A stretch of 64,000 nucleotides of DNA from Pseudomonas entomophila (lineage in GTDB: Bacteria; Pseudomonadota; Gammaproteobacteria; Pseudomonadales; Pseudomonadaceae). Below the pieces are notes generated by a model that saw only the letters and a program-made list of their open reading frames with translations, did no database searches and was not told where the DNA came from. Location of the stretch: positions 1,645,001-1,709,000 of the forward strand of contig NZ_CP063832.1 in the NCBI RefSeq assembly GCF_023277925.1. Direction: 5' to 3'. A program made the position numbers and the translations under genes. This document shows, in pieces, positions 17,847-26,572 of this stretch. Position 1 is the first letter of the stretch. Each line of letters begins with the position of its first letter.

Positions 17847-17898
17847 TCTTCCCGGCAACGCTGAGCAGGGCCAGCGACCTGAAGAAGGAATTGCCATC

Positions 17899-18339
17899 GT
17901 GAGGACACCGAAAAAAGGCATCAATAGCCTCCTGCTGGTCGGTTGCGCACTGGCCTGCGGCGTGAGCGTGCCCGTGTACGCCGACAACGGCATCATCGTC
18001 ATCACCCGCGATGTACAACCGCGCATCGCCACGACCCGCCCCCTTGCCCCCGACCCCTACCCGACCACCGCCAATGCCAACCCGTCGGCGCATATCCTCA
18101 CCCAGACCAACGAGTTGAGTGATGGTGACTTCGCCGGCATCAGCAGCGGTTCGGGCATCAGCACCCTGATCACCCAGCAGACCAACAACATGGGCGCCAA
18201 CATCAGCACCCAGAACCAGTTGCCGAACCTGGCCGGGGGGCGCGGTGCCGGGTCCGGCGGCAATGGCATCTCCAACATGGTCAACTCCGGCGTGCAAAAG
18301 GGCATGGGCGCGCTGAATATCCTGACCGGAGGCCAGTAA
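17899..18339 (+). CDS. fapA: Fap amyloid operon protein FapA
   Basis: A 146-residue secreted protein, first gene of the Fap amyloid operon. A signal peptide covers residues 1-29 (LLLVGCALACGVSVPVYA), followed by a low-complexity mature part rich in Asn, Gln, Gly, Ser and Thr (ILTQTNELSDGDFAGISSGSG, TLITQQTNNMGANISTQNQ). FapA is thought to act as a periplasmic chaperone-like factor that affects the proportion of FapB and FapC in fibrils. Assignment rests mainly on position before fapB-fapF and on composition. The start is GTG at 17899 with GAAGAAGGAA eight bases upstream. It is followed one base later by fapB. Confidence 0.82.
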   Translation: MRTPKKGINSLLLVGCALACGVSVPVYADNGIIVITRDVQPRIATTRPLAPDPYPTTANANPSAHILTQTNELSDGDFAGISSGSGISTLITQQTNNMGANISTQNQLPNLAGGRGAGSGGNGISNMVNSGVQKGMGALNILTGGQ

Positions 18340-18340
18340 C

Positions 18341-18913
18341 ATGAAACACACCGTGTTGATTCTGGCCGCGCTGTGCAGTGCGTCGGCGTTTGCCCAGGGC
18401 CCAGTGGTCAACAACGCTGACATCGACAACTCCGGGGCCCAGTACCTGGGCAACGTCGGTGTCAACCAGGCCGCTGGCGACCAACAGCAACAGGCCAATG
18501 CCCGGGCCTTCGCCATTGGCCATGACGCCAATGCCAGCACCCAGATCCGCCAGCGGCTGCGCAGCCAGGTCGACCCCACAGTCGACGCCCAAGCCAATAT
18601 CAAGGGTGATTCGTTCAGCCACGGCAGTGGCGCACTGGGTGTCAACCAGAGCGCCGGTGCCGCCAACCAGCAAGCCAATGCACTGCGCATCAGCATCAGT
18701 GCCCAGCCGCAAAGCATCGACGACAGCGTCCTTCTGCAACAGAACGTGGCGCTGATCAACAGCTCCGATCCGACTGATCTCGCACCCGGCCATCGCCAGG
18801 TCACCACCAGTGACCAGGCATTCACCGGTAGCCGTGGGGTGGTTCAGTTGAATCAGAGCGCCGGGGTGGGGAACCAGACGGCTAACACCCTGAGCGTACG
18901 GGTCGCCAATTGA
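18341..18913 (+). CDS. fapB: Minor amyloid subunit / nucleator FapB
   Basis: A 190-residue secreted protein with signal peptide 1-18 and three imperfect amyloid repeats. The cores are GNVGVNQAAGDQQQQANARA (residues ~38-57), GALGVNQSAGAANQQANALR (~97-116) and GVVQLNQSAGVGNQTANTLS (~166-185), the G-V-N-Q-(A/S)-A-G-x2-N-Q-Q-A-N pattern of Fap subunits. FapB is considered the nucleator on which the main subunit FapC polymerises. The first linker (~30 residues) and the second (~45) are short. There is no cysteine in the mature protein. Ribosome site CGGAGG lies inside the end of fapA, so translation is probably coupled. Confidence 0.88.
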   Translation: MKHTVLILAALCSASAFAQGPVVNNADIDNSGAQYLGNVGVNQAAGDQQQQANARAFAIGHDANASTQIRQRLRSQVDPTVDAQANIKGDSFSHGSGALGVNQSAGAANQQANALRISISAQPQSIDDSVLLQQNVALINSSDPTDLAPGHRQVTTSDQAFTGSRGVVQLNQSAGVGNQTANTLSVRVAN

Positions 18914-18965
18914 CCCAAACAGGTAAGAACAACACTTAACCTAAAATAAAGTACGGAGAATCACC

Positions 18966-20450
18966 ATGAAACCCTCGATGGCACTCAAGCCTCTGGTTTT
19001 CGCAATTGCTGCGGTCATGGCTGTTGCTGTACAAGCTGGGCAGAATGATCGGCGTGGCCACCACCACGGTCACTATGACCCACCTCCAACCAAGGTGAGC
19101 GTCACCGCCACGGCCAAGGCGACTGACGTGCAAAGAAGTACCAACAACAAGATCAAGAACGAAGGCACTATCAACAATGCCGAGATGAGCAGCTCCGCCG
19201 CAGGCGCAAGCGGCAACGTCGGTGTCAACGTGGCGGCCGGTAACGGCAACCAACAAGACAACGCCGCCGCCATCGCCAACGCCGGCTCCGATCTCGGTGA
19301 CCGTGACAACGCCTTCGTCTTCGGCAATGCCACTGCAACCGCCAAGGTCGACCAGACCAGCAGCAACAACAAGGTCTACAACTGGTCGACCCAGAACTCC
19401 GCCGTCATGAGTGGTTCGGGTGATGGCAGCAGCGGCAACGTGGGCATCAACATTGCCGGTGGTGATCTCAACCAGCAGAAAAACACCATGGCCATTGCCA
19501 ACAGCAATGCACCACTGGGTAATGCCACCGCCACTGCCTCCGCCAACCAGAATGGCCCTGGCCTGACAGTGGAAAACAACGCCGACCGCACCTACCGTGT
19601 GGACACGCTGACCTTCACCACCACGAAGAGCGGTTCGTCCTCGCGTAGCGGTTCGTTCGACGCCAGTGTCGACAAGAGCTCCAGCTCCAGCTTCAGCGTA
19701 GCGGGCAACAGCAGCAGCAGCGCCAGTGGCTCCCACAACAGCAGCTCTAGCGGTTCGAGCAGCAGCAACGCCAGCGGCTCCAGCAGCAGCAGCGCCAGTG
19801 GCTCCAACAACTGGGACGCCAATGGCTCCAGCAGCTGGAATGCCAGTGGCTCGGCCAGCCGCGACCACAGCTCGTCGTCGAGTGCTTCGCTGAACGCTTC
19901 GCTTGATGCCAGTGCTTCGGGCAGTGCTTCTTCGTCTGAAACCGCCGGCCGCTTCACCCGCTCTCGCAGCGCCGAGTTCGACGCCTCGCTCAACGCCTCG
20001 CTTGACGCGTCGATCGACAAGTCGCACCAATCGTCGAGCAACTCGTCCTATGACAAGTCCCGTGACTCGTCGTTCGACAAGTCGTTCAGCTCTTCGTATG
20101 ACCGCAGCCGTGACTCGTCGTATGACAAGTCTCGCGATTCTTCGTACGAAAAAGCACACGAATCGGCATGGGAAAAAGCCAGCGCTTCGGCCTTCGAGAA
20201 ATCCGGCGAGAAAGCCTCGCAGTCTTCGGACAGCATTTCGAAGAGCTACAACGAAGCTAGCGATTTCTCGCTTAGCAACTCCGTCTCGTTCCAAGTGCTG
20301 ACCCCGACCGGCTGGGCCAACCCTGTGACCAACACTGCAACCCTGAGCGGTTCGGTTAATGGTGGCAGCGGCAACCTGGGCGTCAACGTGGCAGCCGGTG
20401 TGGGCAACCAGCAAAGCAACTCGCTGGCCATCTCCAACACCTCGATGTAA
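18966..20450 (+). CDS. fapC: Major amyloid fibril subunit FapC with very long serine-rich linker
   Basis: A 494-residue secreted protein with signal peptide 1-24, a His-rich start (GHHHGHY), and three Fap repeats: GNVGVNVAAGNGNQQDNAAA (~83-102), GNVGINIAGGDLNQQKNTMA (~157-176) and GNLGVNVAAGVGNQQSNSLA (~469-488). These repeats form the cross-beta core of the fibril. Linker 1 is about 50 residues; linker 2 is about 270 residues, extremely Ser-rich, with an Asn/Gly/Ser part and an octapeptide-like part (SSYDKSRD, SSYEKAHE, SAWEKASA). There is no cysteine and the protein ends ISNTSM, so the C-terminal CxxC reported for other FapC proteins is absent. RBS CGGAG before ATG 18966. A UUCG hairpin follows the stop. 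Confidence 0.92.
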   Translation: MKPSMALKPLVFAIAAVMAVAVQAGQNDRRGHHHGHYDPPPTKVSVTATAKATDVQRSTNNKIKNEGTINNAEMSSSAAGASGNVGVNVAAGNGNQQDNAAAIANAGSDLGDRDNAFVFGNATATAKVDQTSSNNKVYNWSTQNSAVMSGSGDGSSGNVGINIAGGDLNQQKNTMAIANSNAPLGNATATASANQNGPGLTVENNADRTYRVDTLTFTTTKSGSSSRSGSFDASVDKSSSSSFSVAGNSSSSASGSHNSSSSGSSSSNASGSSSSSASGSNNWDANGSSSWNASGSASRDHSSSSSASLNASLDASASGSASSSETAGRFTRSRSAEFDASLNASLDASIDKSHQSSSNSSYDKSRDSSFDKSFSSSYDRSRDSSYDKSRDSSYEKAHESAWEKASASAFEKSGEKASQSSDSISKSYNEASDFSLSNSVSFQVLTPTGWANPVTNTATLSGSVNGGSGNLGVNVAAGVGNQQSNSLAISNTSM

Positions 20451-20464
20451 CAGCCGTGGCCTGG

Positions 20465-20488
20465 AGGCCCCCTTCGGGGGGCCTTCTT
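20465..20488 (+). terminator. UUCG-loop hairpin between fapC and fapD (attenuator)
   Basis: AGGCCCCC (20465-20472), TTCG loop, GGGGGCCT (20477-20484), then TCTTC. The stem is GC-rich with a stable UUCG tetraloop. The weak T tail suggests a partial terminator or mRNA-stabilising structure that would leave fapABC more abundant than fapDEF. Confidence 0.65.
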
Positions 20489-20516
20489 CACGAGCGAACC
20501 AGGGGGGACAGGGAAA

Positions 20517-21197
20517 ATGCGCATTATCGCCTTGGTATTTTTGCTGTGCGTGGCCAGTGTGAGCGAGGCCGCCCAGATGCCGCTGTCCGTACTGCCGGGT
20601 GGCGCAATGATCTACAAACCCGTGCAAAGCATCCGCGAGCGTAAATTCGTCGACCTGGTCCAGCAGAAGACCGACTTCAGCTGCGGCGCCGCGGCGCTGG
20701 CGACCATCCTGCGCCAGGCCTACTGGCTCGATGTCGATGAAGAACACATCATCAAGGGCATGCTCGAGCATTCAGACCAGGACCTGGTGCGAGTCCAGGG
20801 CTTTTCCATGCTCGACATGAAGCGCTACGTGGAAAGTCTCGGCATGCGTGCCCGCGGTTACCGGGTGGCCCCCGAGACCTTGAACAGCATCCGCATTCCC
20901 GTGGTGGTCCTGATGGACATCCGCGGCTACAAGCACTTCGTGGTCATGCAGCGGGTCGACAAAGGCTGGGTCTATATCGGTGACCCGGTGCTCGGCCACA
21001 AACGTTTCACGGTCGACGACTTCGTCAAGGGCTGGAACGGCATCATCTTCGCCGTCATCGGCCAGGGCTACGACAAGAGCAATGCCTTGCTCGACCCACC
21101 ACTGCCGCTGTCCGCCAAGAACCGCATCAATAACTTCACCCCGGTGCAAGACGCTGAGCTGATCGATTTCGGCTTCATCCGCAGCGACTTCTTCTAA
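20517..21197 (+). CDS. fapD: Fap operon C39-family cysteine protease FapD
   Basis: A 226-residue protein with a signal peptide (MRIIALVFLLCVASVSEA) and a papain-like C39 peptidase domain. The catalytic Cys56 is in TDFSCGAAALATIL with the oxyanion Gln a few residues before, His140 is in IRGYKHFVVMQ and Asp156 in YIGDPVLG, so the full triad is present. FapD is required for Fap secretion or processing in the periplasm and works with FapF. Unlike bacteriocin C39 proteins it has no ABC transporter part. Start ATG 20517 after AGGGGGGACAGGG. Its stop TAA overlaps an alternative start of fapE. Confidence 0.9.
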   Translation: MRIIALVFLLCVASVSEAAQMPLSVLPGGAMIYKPVQSIRERKFVDLVQQKTDFSCGAAALATILRQAYWLDVDEEHIIKGMLEHSDQDLVRVQGFSMLDMKRYVESLGMRARGYRVAPETLNSIRIPVVVLMDIRGYKHFVVMQRVDKGWVYIGDPVLGHKRFTVDDFVKGWNGIIFAVIGQGYDKSNALLDPPLPLSAKNRINNFTPVQDAELIDFGFIRSDFF

Positions 21198-21229
21198 TGA
21201 AAAGGAGCACCACGCTCCGGGAGCATCCC

Positions 21230-21976
21230 ATGAACACACGCATTTGGCTGGCACTGGCGTGCCTGGCAGCCAGCCTGTCGACGCAGGCAGAGACCTTCAA
21301 GCCCATCGAGCTCAAGGACCAGGAGCTGGCCAACCTGCGCGGCCGCTACGTCCTGCCTGGGCGGATCGTCAGCTTTGGTATCGTCATGACCAGTACCTGG
21401 CAGAATGCCAACGGTGAAGTGATCGGCGCGACGTCCTCGATGCAGATCCAGCATTCGACCATCACGCCGCAGTTCTATGTGTCGATGATCAATGAAAACG
21501 GCAATGGCTCCTCTTCATCGCAAAGCAGCGGGACTGGCAGCGTAACCGGTGGCAGTGGCCTGAACACCACCCAGGGCGTCACCCAGGTCGTGCGCGCCGC
21601 CGGCGACTTCAACGCGGCGCAGAACAATGTCGATATCAATGTCACCAAGGGCAACGAAGCACCCACGACGCAGCCCCAGGGGCAAGTCCTGGCAGCAGGC
21701 TCGACGGTGATGGGCAGCAACGGCGCAGGCACATTGAGCGTTTCCGCCAGCAATTCAGGGCTGCAGCTCAATATCGACGCCGGCAACAACCAGGGCAGCA
21801 GCCTTCAGCGCCTGGCCCAGGGCGGGCTGATGCAGAACACCACCTTGCTGGGTTCCGGCAACCGGGTGAACAACCTCACCTCGCTGAATATCGTGTTGCG
21901 CGACGGTGCGGCGGCAGCCGGATCGGTCGGTACCAACCTTGACCAGCTCAAAGGCCTACGCACTTCCGGATACTGA
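21230..21976 (+). CDS. fapE: Fap amyloid accessory/minor component FapE
   Basis: A 248-residue secreted protein with signal peptide MNTRIWLALACLAASLSTQA and a mature part opening with FKPIELKDQELANLRGRYVLPG, the conserved FapE N-terminus also seen in GspH-like and other amyloid-associated proteins. The rest is rich in Gly, Ser, Asn and Thr. FapE is a minor fibre component or export factor. The ATG at 21230 was preferred since it directly begins the signal peptide and has GGGAGC upstream; an in-frame ATG at 21197 that overlaps the fapD stop would add 11 residues and is possible. Confidence 0.82.
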   Translation: MNTRIWLALACLAASLSTQAETFKPIELKDQELANLRGRYVLPGRIVSFGIVMTSTWQNANGEVIGATSSMQIQHSTITPQFYVSMINENGNGSSSSQSSGTGSVTGGSGLNTTQGVTQVVRAAGDFNAAQNNVDINVTKGNEAPTTQPQGQVLAAGSTVMGSNGAGTLSVSASNSGLQLNIDAGNNQGSSLQRLAQGGLMQNTTLLGSGNRVNNLTSLNIVLRDGAAAAGSVGTNLDQLKGLRTSGY

Positions 21977-22022
21977 TCTACGCTCAGTCTCATCTTTTGT
22001 AGTCAGAAGGGACGGCTAACTC

Positions 22023-23306
22023 ATGCACCGATTGTCAGCACTCAGAGCTATTGTCTGTTTGAGTACCCTGGCTCCGGCCAGTTTGCTGCACGCGGCAACG
22101 GACCCGCAGGTCGAAGCGCTGAAACAGGAACTCATCCAGTTGAAGCAGCGCTACGAGGCACAACAGAACGCGCTGATGGTGTTGGAGCAACGGCTTCGCC
22201 AGGTGGAGGAAACACCAGCGGCCGCGCCACCCAAGCGCCTGGTGCGGTCCCCTGCGGAGAAGGCCAAGGGCGCGCAGACCGTGGCTTCGGGGGCACCGGG
22301 CGCCTCCGGCAGCTCGTATGGCCAGTCGCTCCAGGACGATTCGCAGCCCGCGCAGAGCGTGTCCAACCTGTATGACGAAGCCAGCGGCTTCTTCGGCGGC
22401 GGCAAGTTCAGCGTCGAAACCGGGCTAACCTACTCGCGCTACGACACCCAGGCGCTGGTGCTCAACGGTTTCCTGGCGCTGGATTCGATCTTCCTCGGCA
22501 ACATCAACATCGACCGCATCAAGGCGGATGTCTGGACGCTGGACCTGACCGCACGCTACAACGTCGACCAGCGCTGGCAATTCGACGTCAACGTTCCAAT
22601 CGTCTATCGCGAGTCCACCTATTCTTCCGGCGGTGTGCAAGGCTCCGGCAAGAACGCCTCCGACGCCAGTGTCACCCGCGACCCCGAGATCGGCGATGTC
22701 AACTTCGGTGTCGCCTACAAGTTCATCGATGAATCGGAAAACTGGCCCGACGCCGTCGCGACGCTGCGCGTGAAGGCCCCGACCGGCAAGGACCCCTACG
22801 GCATCAAGCTGGTCCAGGCCGACCCTTCCAACGACAACCTGTTCGTGCCCGAAAGCCTGCCCACCGGCAACGGCGTCTGGGCGATCACGCCAGGCATCTC
22901 GCTGGTCAAGACCTTCGACCCGGCCGTGCTGTTCGGTAGCCTGTCCTACACCTACAACATGCAGGACTCGTTCAGCGACATCAGCCCCACGGTCAACACC
23001 AAAGTCGGGGGTGATGTAAAACTCGGCGATTCGTGGCAGGTCGGCGGCGGTATCGCATTTGCCCTGAACGAGAAGATGAGCATGTCGTTCTCGGTCACCG
23101 ACCAGTTCGCCCGCAAGAGCAAGATCAAGCAGGACGGCGGCGACTGGCAGTCGATCACCAACAGCGACTACAACGCGGCGAACTTCAACGTCGGCCTGAC
23201 TTTCGCCGCCTCCAACAACCTGACCATCGTGCCCAACCTGTCCATCGGCCTGACCGAAGACGCGCCGGACTTCACCTTCAGCCTGAAATTCCCCTACTAC
23301 TTCTGA
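22023..23306 (+). CDS. fapF: Fap outer-membrane secretion channel FapF
   Basis: A 427-residue outer-membrane protein that forms the trimeric pore through which Fap subunits leave the cell. Residues 1-27 are a signal peptide (…LLHA), residues ~28-65 form a strongly heptad-patterned coiled coil ([20 protein letters not shown]…[10 protein letters not shown]), then a Ser/Pro/Gly linker that acts as plug region, and from about residue 130 a 12-strand-like beta-barrel with alternating hydrophobic residues, ending FSLKFPYYF with a C-terminal aromatic residue as required for Bam assembly. Start ATG 22023 with AGAAGGGA upstream. A hairpin follows the stop. Confidence 0.9.
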   Translation: MHRLSALRAIVCLSTLAPASLLHAATDPQVEALKQELIQLKQRYEAQQNALMVLEQRLRQVEETPAAAPPKRLVRSPAEKAKGAQTVASGAPGASGSSYGQSLQDDSQPAQSVSNLYDEASGFFGGGKFSVETGLTYSRYDTQALVLNGFLALDSIFLGNINIDRIKADVWTLDLTARYNVDQRWQFDVNVPIVYRESTYSSGGVQGSGKNASDASVTRDPEIGDVNFGVAYKFIDESENWPDAVATLRVKAPTGKDPYGIKLVQADPSNDNLFVPESLPTGNGVWAITPGISLVKTFDPAVLFGSLSYTYNMQDSFSDISPTVNTKVGGDVKLGDSWQVGGGIAFALNEKMSMSFSVTDQFARKSKIKQDGGDWQSITNSDYNAANFNVGLTFAASNNLTIVPNLSIGLTEDAPDFTFSLKFPYYF

Positions 23307-23322
23307 CCTTGCCAGTTGAATG

Positions 23323-23341
23323 GGCCTGCCGTGCGGGCCCG
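23323..23341 (+). terminator. Hairpin after fapF
   Basis: GGGCCTGC (23323-23330), CGT loop, GCGGGCCC (23334-23341): an 8-bp stem with one G-U pair. The T-tail is poor (GTCATTTGG). Probable end of the fap operon. Confidence 0.5.
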
Positions 23342-23442
23342 TCATTTGGTAACCAACCTTGTCCTACAGACGCTGCGTATGCGTGGCCTGATATCATTCG
23401 GCACATTTATGTGACGATTTGATGGCAAGAAGGAACGCTTAC

Positions 23443-25641
23443 GTGAGAAACATGCTTGGCCACCCACATGCCCGGTTGATCACCCTGGGCACGCTGGTAC
23501 TGGCCATTCCCCTGGCTGCGCGCGCCCTACTGGGCTGGTCCGACCCGCTGGGGTACCTGTCCGACCTGGCGATCGGTAGCCTGCTGGTGCTGCTGTTGCA
23601 GCGTGCGCCGCTGTGGCTGGCGCTGCCCGTGGTACTGGCCTGGGCCGGCCTGCTGATCGCCTCTGCCGAACTGGTCAGCGCGGTCGGGCGCCTGCCCAAC
23701 CAGGCGGACCTGACCTACCTGTTCGATCCACAGTTCATGGAGAACTCCACCGGCGGCGCCCTGGCCAGGCCTTGGTTGCCTTGGCTGCTGTCGGGCGCCC
23801 TGCTCGCCTGGCTGGCGACCGCCTGCTTCGGCACGCGTCGAGGCGCTGCCCTGCCGCGCAAGGCCTGGGCCGTGCCGGCGGTGTTGCTGGCGATGCATTG
23901 GGGCAGCCAGCAGCTCGCGCCGTCGGAGGCCGATCAGTGGCGTCAATACAACCTGCCACACCAGCTGCTCTCGGCGGCGGCAGGGCAGTTGCAGCAGCAG
24001 GCCCAGGTGCTGGTCATGGGGGAAACACCTGTCATGCCACTGCCCATTGCCGGCCTCACCCAGGCCGACCTGCACGGCCAGCGGCTGTTCGACGGCCCGG
24101 GCTCGGCGCGCAACCTGCTGATCATCACCGTCGAAGGGATCCCCGGCACCTATATTCGAGCCAACCGCCAGGCCGTAGGCAGCCGGTTCGACGAAGAGCT
24201 CATGCCCAATCTCAGCCGCTGGGCCGAACGCGGCATGAACACCCCCGACTACGTACTGCATACCCACCAGACCATTCGTGGCCTGTACGCCATGCTCTGC
24301 GGCGACTACGACAAGCTGGCCAACGGCACCCCGAAAGGCGTCGAACTGCTGACCCAGGACGTGCGCAACCAGGCCTGCCTGCCCGCACAACTGCGCCAGG
24401 CCGGCTTCAGCACCCACTACCTGCAAGGTGCCGGGCTGCGCTTCATGGCCAAGGACCGGATCATGCCGCACATCGGTTTCGACCAGGTGCACGGCCTGGA
24501 GTGGTTCAACAACGCGAACTACCTGGAGTTCCCCTGGGGCAAAGACGACCGTGCGTTCTTCGAAGGTGCCCTGGACTACGTGGGCAAACTGCGCAAGCAG
24601 CCACAACCCTGGATGCTCACCCTGCTGACCGTGGGCACCCACCAGCCCTACTCCGCCCCCGACGACTACTTGCAGCGCCATGCCACCGCCAAGCAGGCCG
24701 CGGTCGCCTACCTCGACGACGCCCTGGGCGGTTTTCTCGACGCCCTCGAACGCCAGGGTGTACTGGAGGACACCCTGGTGGTCGTCACCTCGGACGAGTC
24801 CCACGGCATCGATGGCGTGCGGCTGGCGTCGTCATGGGGGTTCAACCTTACCCTGGCGCCTGAACAACTCCAGTTGCCCAGGCTCAACCGAGGCACCTAT
24901 GGCCATGTCGACCTGACCGCTTCGCTGCTCGACTACTTCAGTCTGCCGATCCCGGCCGCGCTGGCGGGGCGATCGTTGTACCGCGACTACGACAGCGGCC
25001 GTGAAATGATCGCCTACACCAATGGCGTGCTGCGCTACCACGATGGCCAGGGCACCTTTAGCGAATGCGACTTCCAGCAGCGCTGCCGGCGCTATGCCAG
25101 CGAAGGTTTCATTACCGAGCAGGCTCGCTTCGTGGGCCACGGCGAACACACCCTCGGCCCACAGATCAGCTTGCTGGCCACCACCCTCGACCAGTCGCTG
25201 CTCAACACCCCGCTCAACCTGCGCTACCAGTTCGGCGGCCCCGCGCCCATCGCGCTGCAGGACCGCATCCGTGACGACTGGGCGGACAACCTCATCGGTG
25301 CGCAATACCTGGAAATGCCCGAGGGCTCGCGCACCCGGGTACGCATCAAGATCCGGGCGCTCGACCCGAAACATGAAGCCTATATCCAGCTGAAGGCCAA
25401 GGAGCGTGAGCAGGATGTGGCGCTGGGGCTGCCCGAGGAAGTGCGGGTAACGGCCGACCAGCCATTGGAAATAGAGTTCGGTTTCGACAACCCCATCGAG
25501 CGCAAGGCGTTCTCCTTCCACCTGCTGGGCTACGGCGGCGGAGAGGTCGAGGTCAGTGATTTCAGCGTGATCACCGCGCTGCCAGGCGAGGAAGAAACCC
25601 TGGAGGAGCGCGTGGACGGGCATATCGCCCAGTCCACCTGA
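23443..25641 (+). CDS. LtaS-like membrane sulfatase-fold phosphoglycerol/phosphoethanolamine transferase
   Basis: A ~732-residue inner-membrane protein. The N-terminal ~170 residues hold about five hydrophobic helices; the periplasmic part has the alkaline-phosphatase/sulfatase fold of the LTA synthase and OpgB families. The candidate nucleophile is Thr277 in HTHQTIRGLYAML, with metal-site sequence around VVVTSDESHGIDG and IITVEGIPGT at the start of the domain. A ~150-residue C-terminal extension follows. These enzymes transfer phosphoglycerol or phosphoethanolamine from lipids to periplasmic glucans or other glycans; the acceptor is unknown. GTG 23443 is preferred as start because AAGAAGGA stands eight bases upstream; ATG 23422 is the alternative. 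Confidence 0.7.
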   Translation: MRNMLGHPHARLITLGTLVLAIPLAARALLGWSDPLGYLSDLAIGSLLVLLLQRAPLWLALPVVLAWAGLLIASAELVSAVGRLPNQADLTYLFDPQFMENSTGGALARPWLPWLLSGALLAWLATACFGTRRGAALPRKAWAVPAVLLAMHWGSQQLAPSEADQWRQYNLPHQLLSAAAGQLQQQAQVLVMGETPVMPLPIAGLTQADLHGQRLFDGPGSARNLLIITVEGIPGTYIRANRQAVGSRFDEELMPNLSRWAERGMNTPDYVLHTHQTIRGLYAMLCGDYDKLANGTPKGVELLTQDVRNQACLPAQLRQAGFSTHYLQGAGLRFMAKDRIMPHIGFDQVHGLEWFNNANYLEFPWGKDDRAFFEGALDYVGKLRKQPQPWMLTLLTVGTHQPYSAPDDYLQRHATAKQAAVAYLDDALGGFLDALERQGVLEDTLVVVTSDESHGIDGVRLASSWGFNLTLAPEQLQLPRLNRGTYGHVDLTASLLDYFSLPIPAALAGRSLYRDYDSGREMIAYTNGVLRYHDGQGTFSECDFQQRCRRYASEGFITEQARFVGHGEHTLGPQISLLATTLDQSLLNTPLNLRYQFGGPAPIALQDRIRDDWADNLIGAQYLEMPEGSRTRVRIKIRALDPKHEAYIQLKAKEREQDVALGLPEEVRVTADQPLEIEFGFDNPIERKAFSFHLLGYGGGEVEVSDFSVITALPGEEETLEERVDGHIAQST

Positions 25642-25652
25642 CGGCGATATCT

Positions 25653-25677
25653 TTGTAAGAGCGGCTTTAACCGCGAT
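25653..25677 (+). repeat. REP unit
   Basis: TTGTAAGAGCGGCTTTAACCGCGAT is a single P. putida REP unit, followed by GCCGCGCGAGCGGCG, located between the convergent transferase and EPS kinase genes. Confidence 0.6.
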
Positions 25678-25754
25678 GCGCCGCGCGAGCGGCGCTCGAT
25701 CTCATAAACTCCACAACAACACCGACCAACACGTTGATGGGCTGGCCGTGCACG

Positions 25755-26561
25755 TCAATAGTAGGAACGCTTCTGCGGCTCCGCCTTGTTCAATACCGCA
25801 CCGATCAGGTTGGCCGTGGCCAGGTGATACAGGCAGTCCTCGATCTCCTTCTTGCTGTTCACGCCGTTGGCGACCACCAGCAACACACAGTCGAACTTGG
25901 GCAACACGGTGATCGCATCGTCGGAACTGAGCAGCGGTGGCAAGTCGAAGATGCAGATACGCGACTCGTAACGTTCGCGCAGGTCGCTGATCAGGTTGCT
26001 CACCTTTGGCGAAGACAACATTTCAGTGGACAACGGTATCGGTTCACGGGTTGGCAACACCACGAAACGCGGCAAGGTCGGGTTGACCATCACCTCTTCG
26101 AGCCCCGACTTGCCGGCCAGCAGCTCGTTGAGCGCCTTGTCCATCGGCAGCCCGAGGGCACTGCCGACTCTCGGGCGACGCAGGTCGAAGTCAACCAGCA
26201 ACGCCGTCTTGGTCGTGTGGTGAGCGATGCTCATGGCCAGGTTGATCGACAGCACCGTCTTGCCGGCTTCGGGCGTCGGCGATGTGATTGCCAGGGTGCG
26301 CCACCCCTTCTCTTCCATGGTCTGCAGGATCTGCGTGCGCAGCAGGTCGAACGCCCAGCTCATGTTCGAGTTCTTGTTGTAGGCCACGATTCGATTGCGC
26401 TCCAGATGCTCCGCACGCAGTGGCACGACCTTGGTCTGAACATAATCGAAGGGGCCCAGCAGTTCATGCTGCTCCACCAGTGGCACGGGCTGCGGTGTCT
26501 CCGAGGCACCCGGTGAAACCTGATGAAGGTTCTTTCCAACAACCGGCGTAATCCTGTCCAT
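25755..26561 (-). CDS. EPS-locus CpsD/Wzc-type tyrosine autokinase
   Basis: A 268-residue soluble ParA/MinD-like bacterial tyrosine kinase. Walker A is SPTPEAGKTVLSINLAM, Walker A' is ALLVDFDLRRPRV and Walker B is ICIFDLPPLLSSDD, the BY-kinase set. The C-terminus ends RSYY, a very short tyrosine cluster. Such kinases regulate EPS chain length and export by autophosphorylation against the Wzz-like partner, here the separate protein encoded 11 bases upstream. A stand-alone kinase beside a kinase-less Wzz is the layout of PEP-CTERM-type EPS loci. Start ATG 26561 has GGAAGG upstream. Last gene of the minus-strand EPS unit. Confidence 0.82.
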   Translation of the reverse strand: MDRITPVVGKNLHQVSPGASETPQPVPLVEQHELLGPFDYVQTKVVPLRAEHLERNRIVAYNKNSNMSWAFDLLRTQILQTMEEKGWRTLAITSPTPEAGKTVLSINLAMSIAHHTTKTALLVDFDLRRPRVGSALGLPMDKALNELLAGKSGLEEVMVNPTLPRFVVLPTREPIPLSTEMLSSPKVSNLISDLRERYESRICIFDLPPLLSSDDAITVLPKFDCVLLVVANGVNSKKEIEDCLYHLATANLIGAVLNKAEPQKRSYY

Positions 26562-26572
26562 CGTGACCTTCC

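Noticed and set aside
17605..17898. A riboswitch upstream of fapA or pnuC
   Set aside because: No conserved riboswitch core was recognised; a hairpin-rich sequence alone was judged insufficient.
18936..20771. 611-codon minus-strand frame opposite fapC
   Set aside because: It results from the repetitive Ser codons of fapC; the amyloid repeats on the plus strand prove the coding direction.
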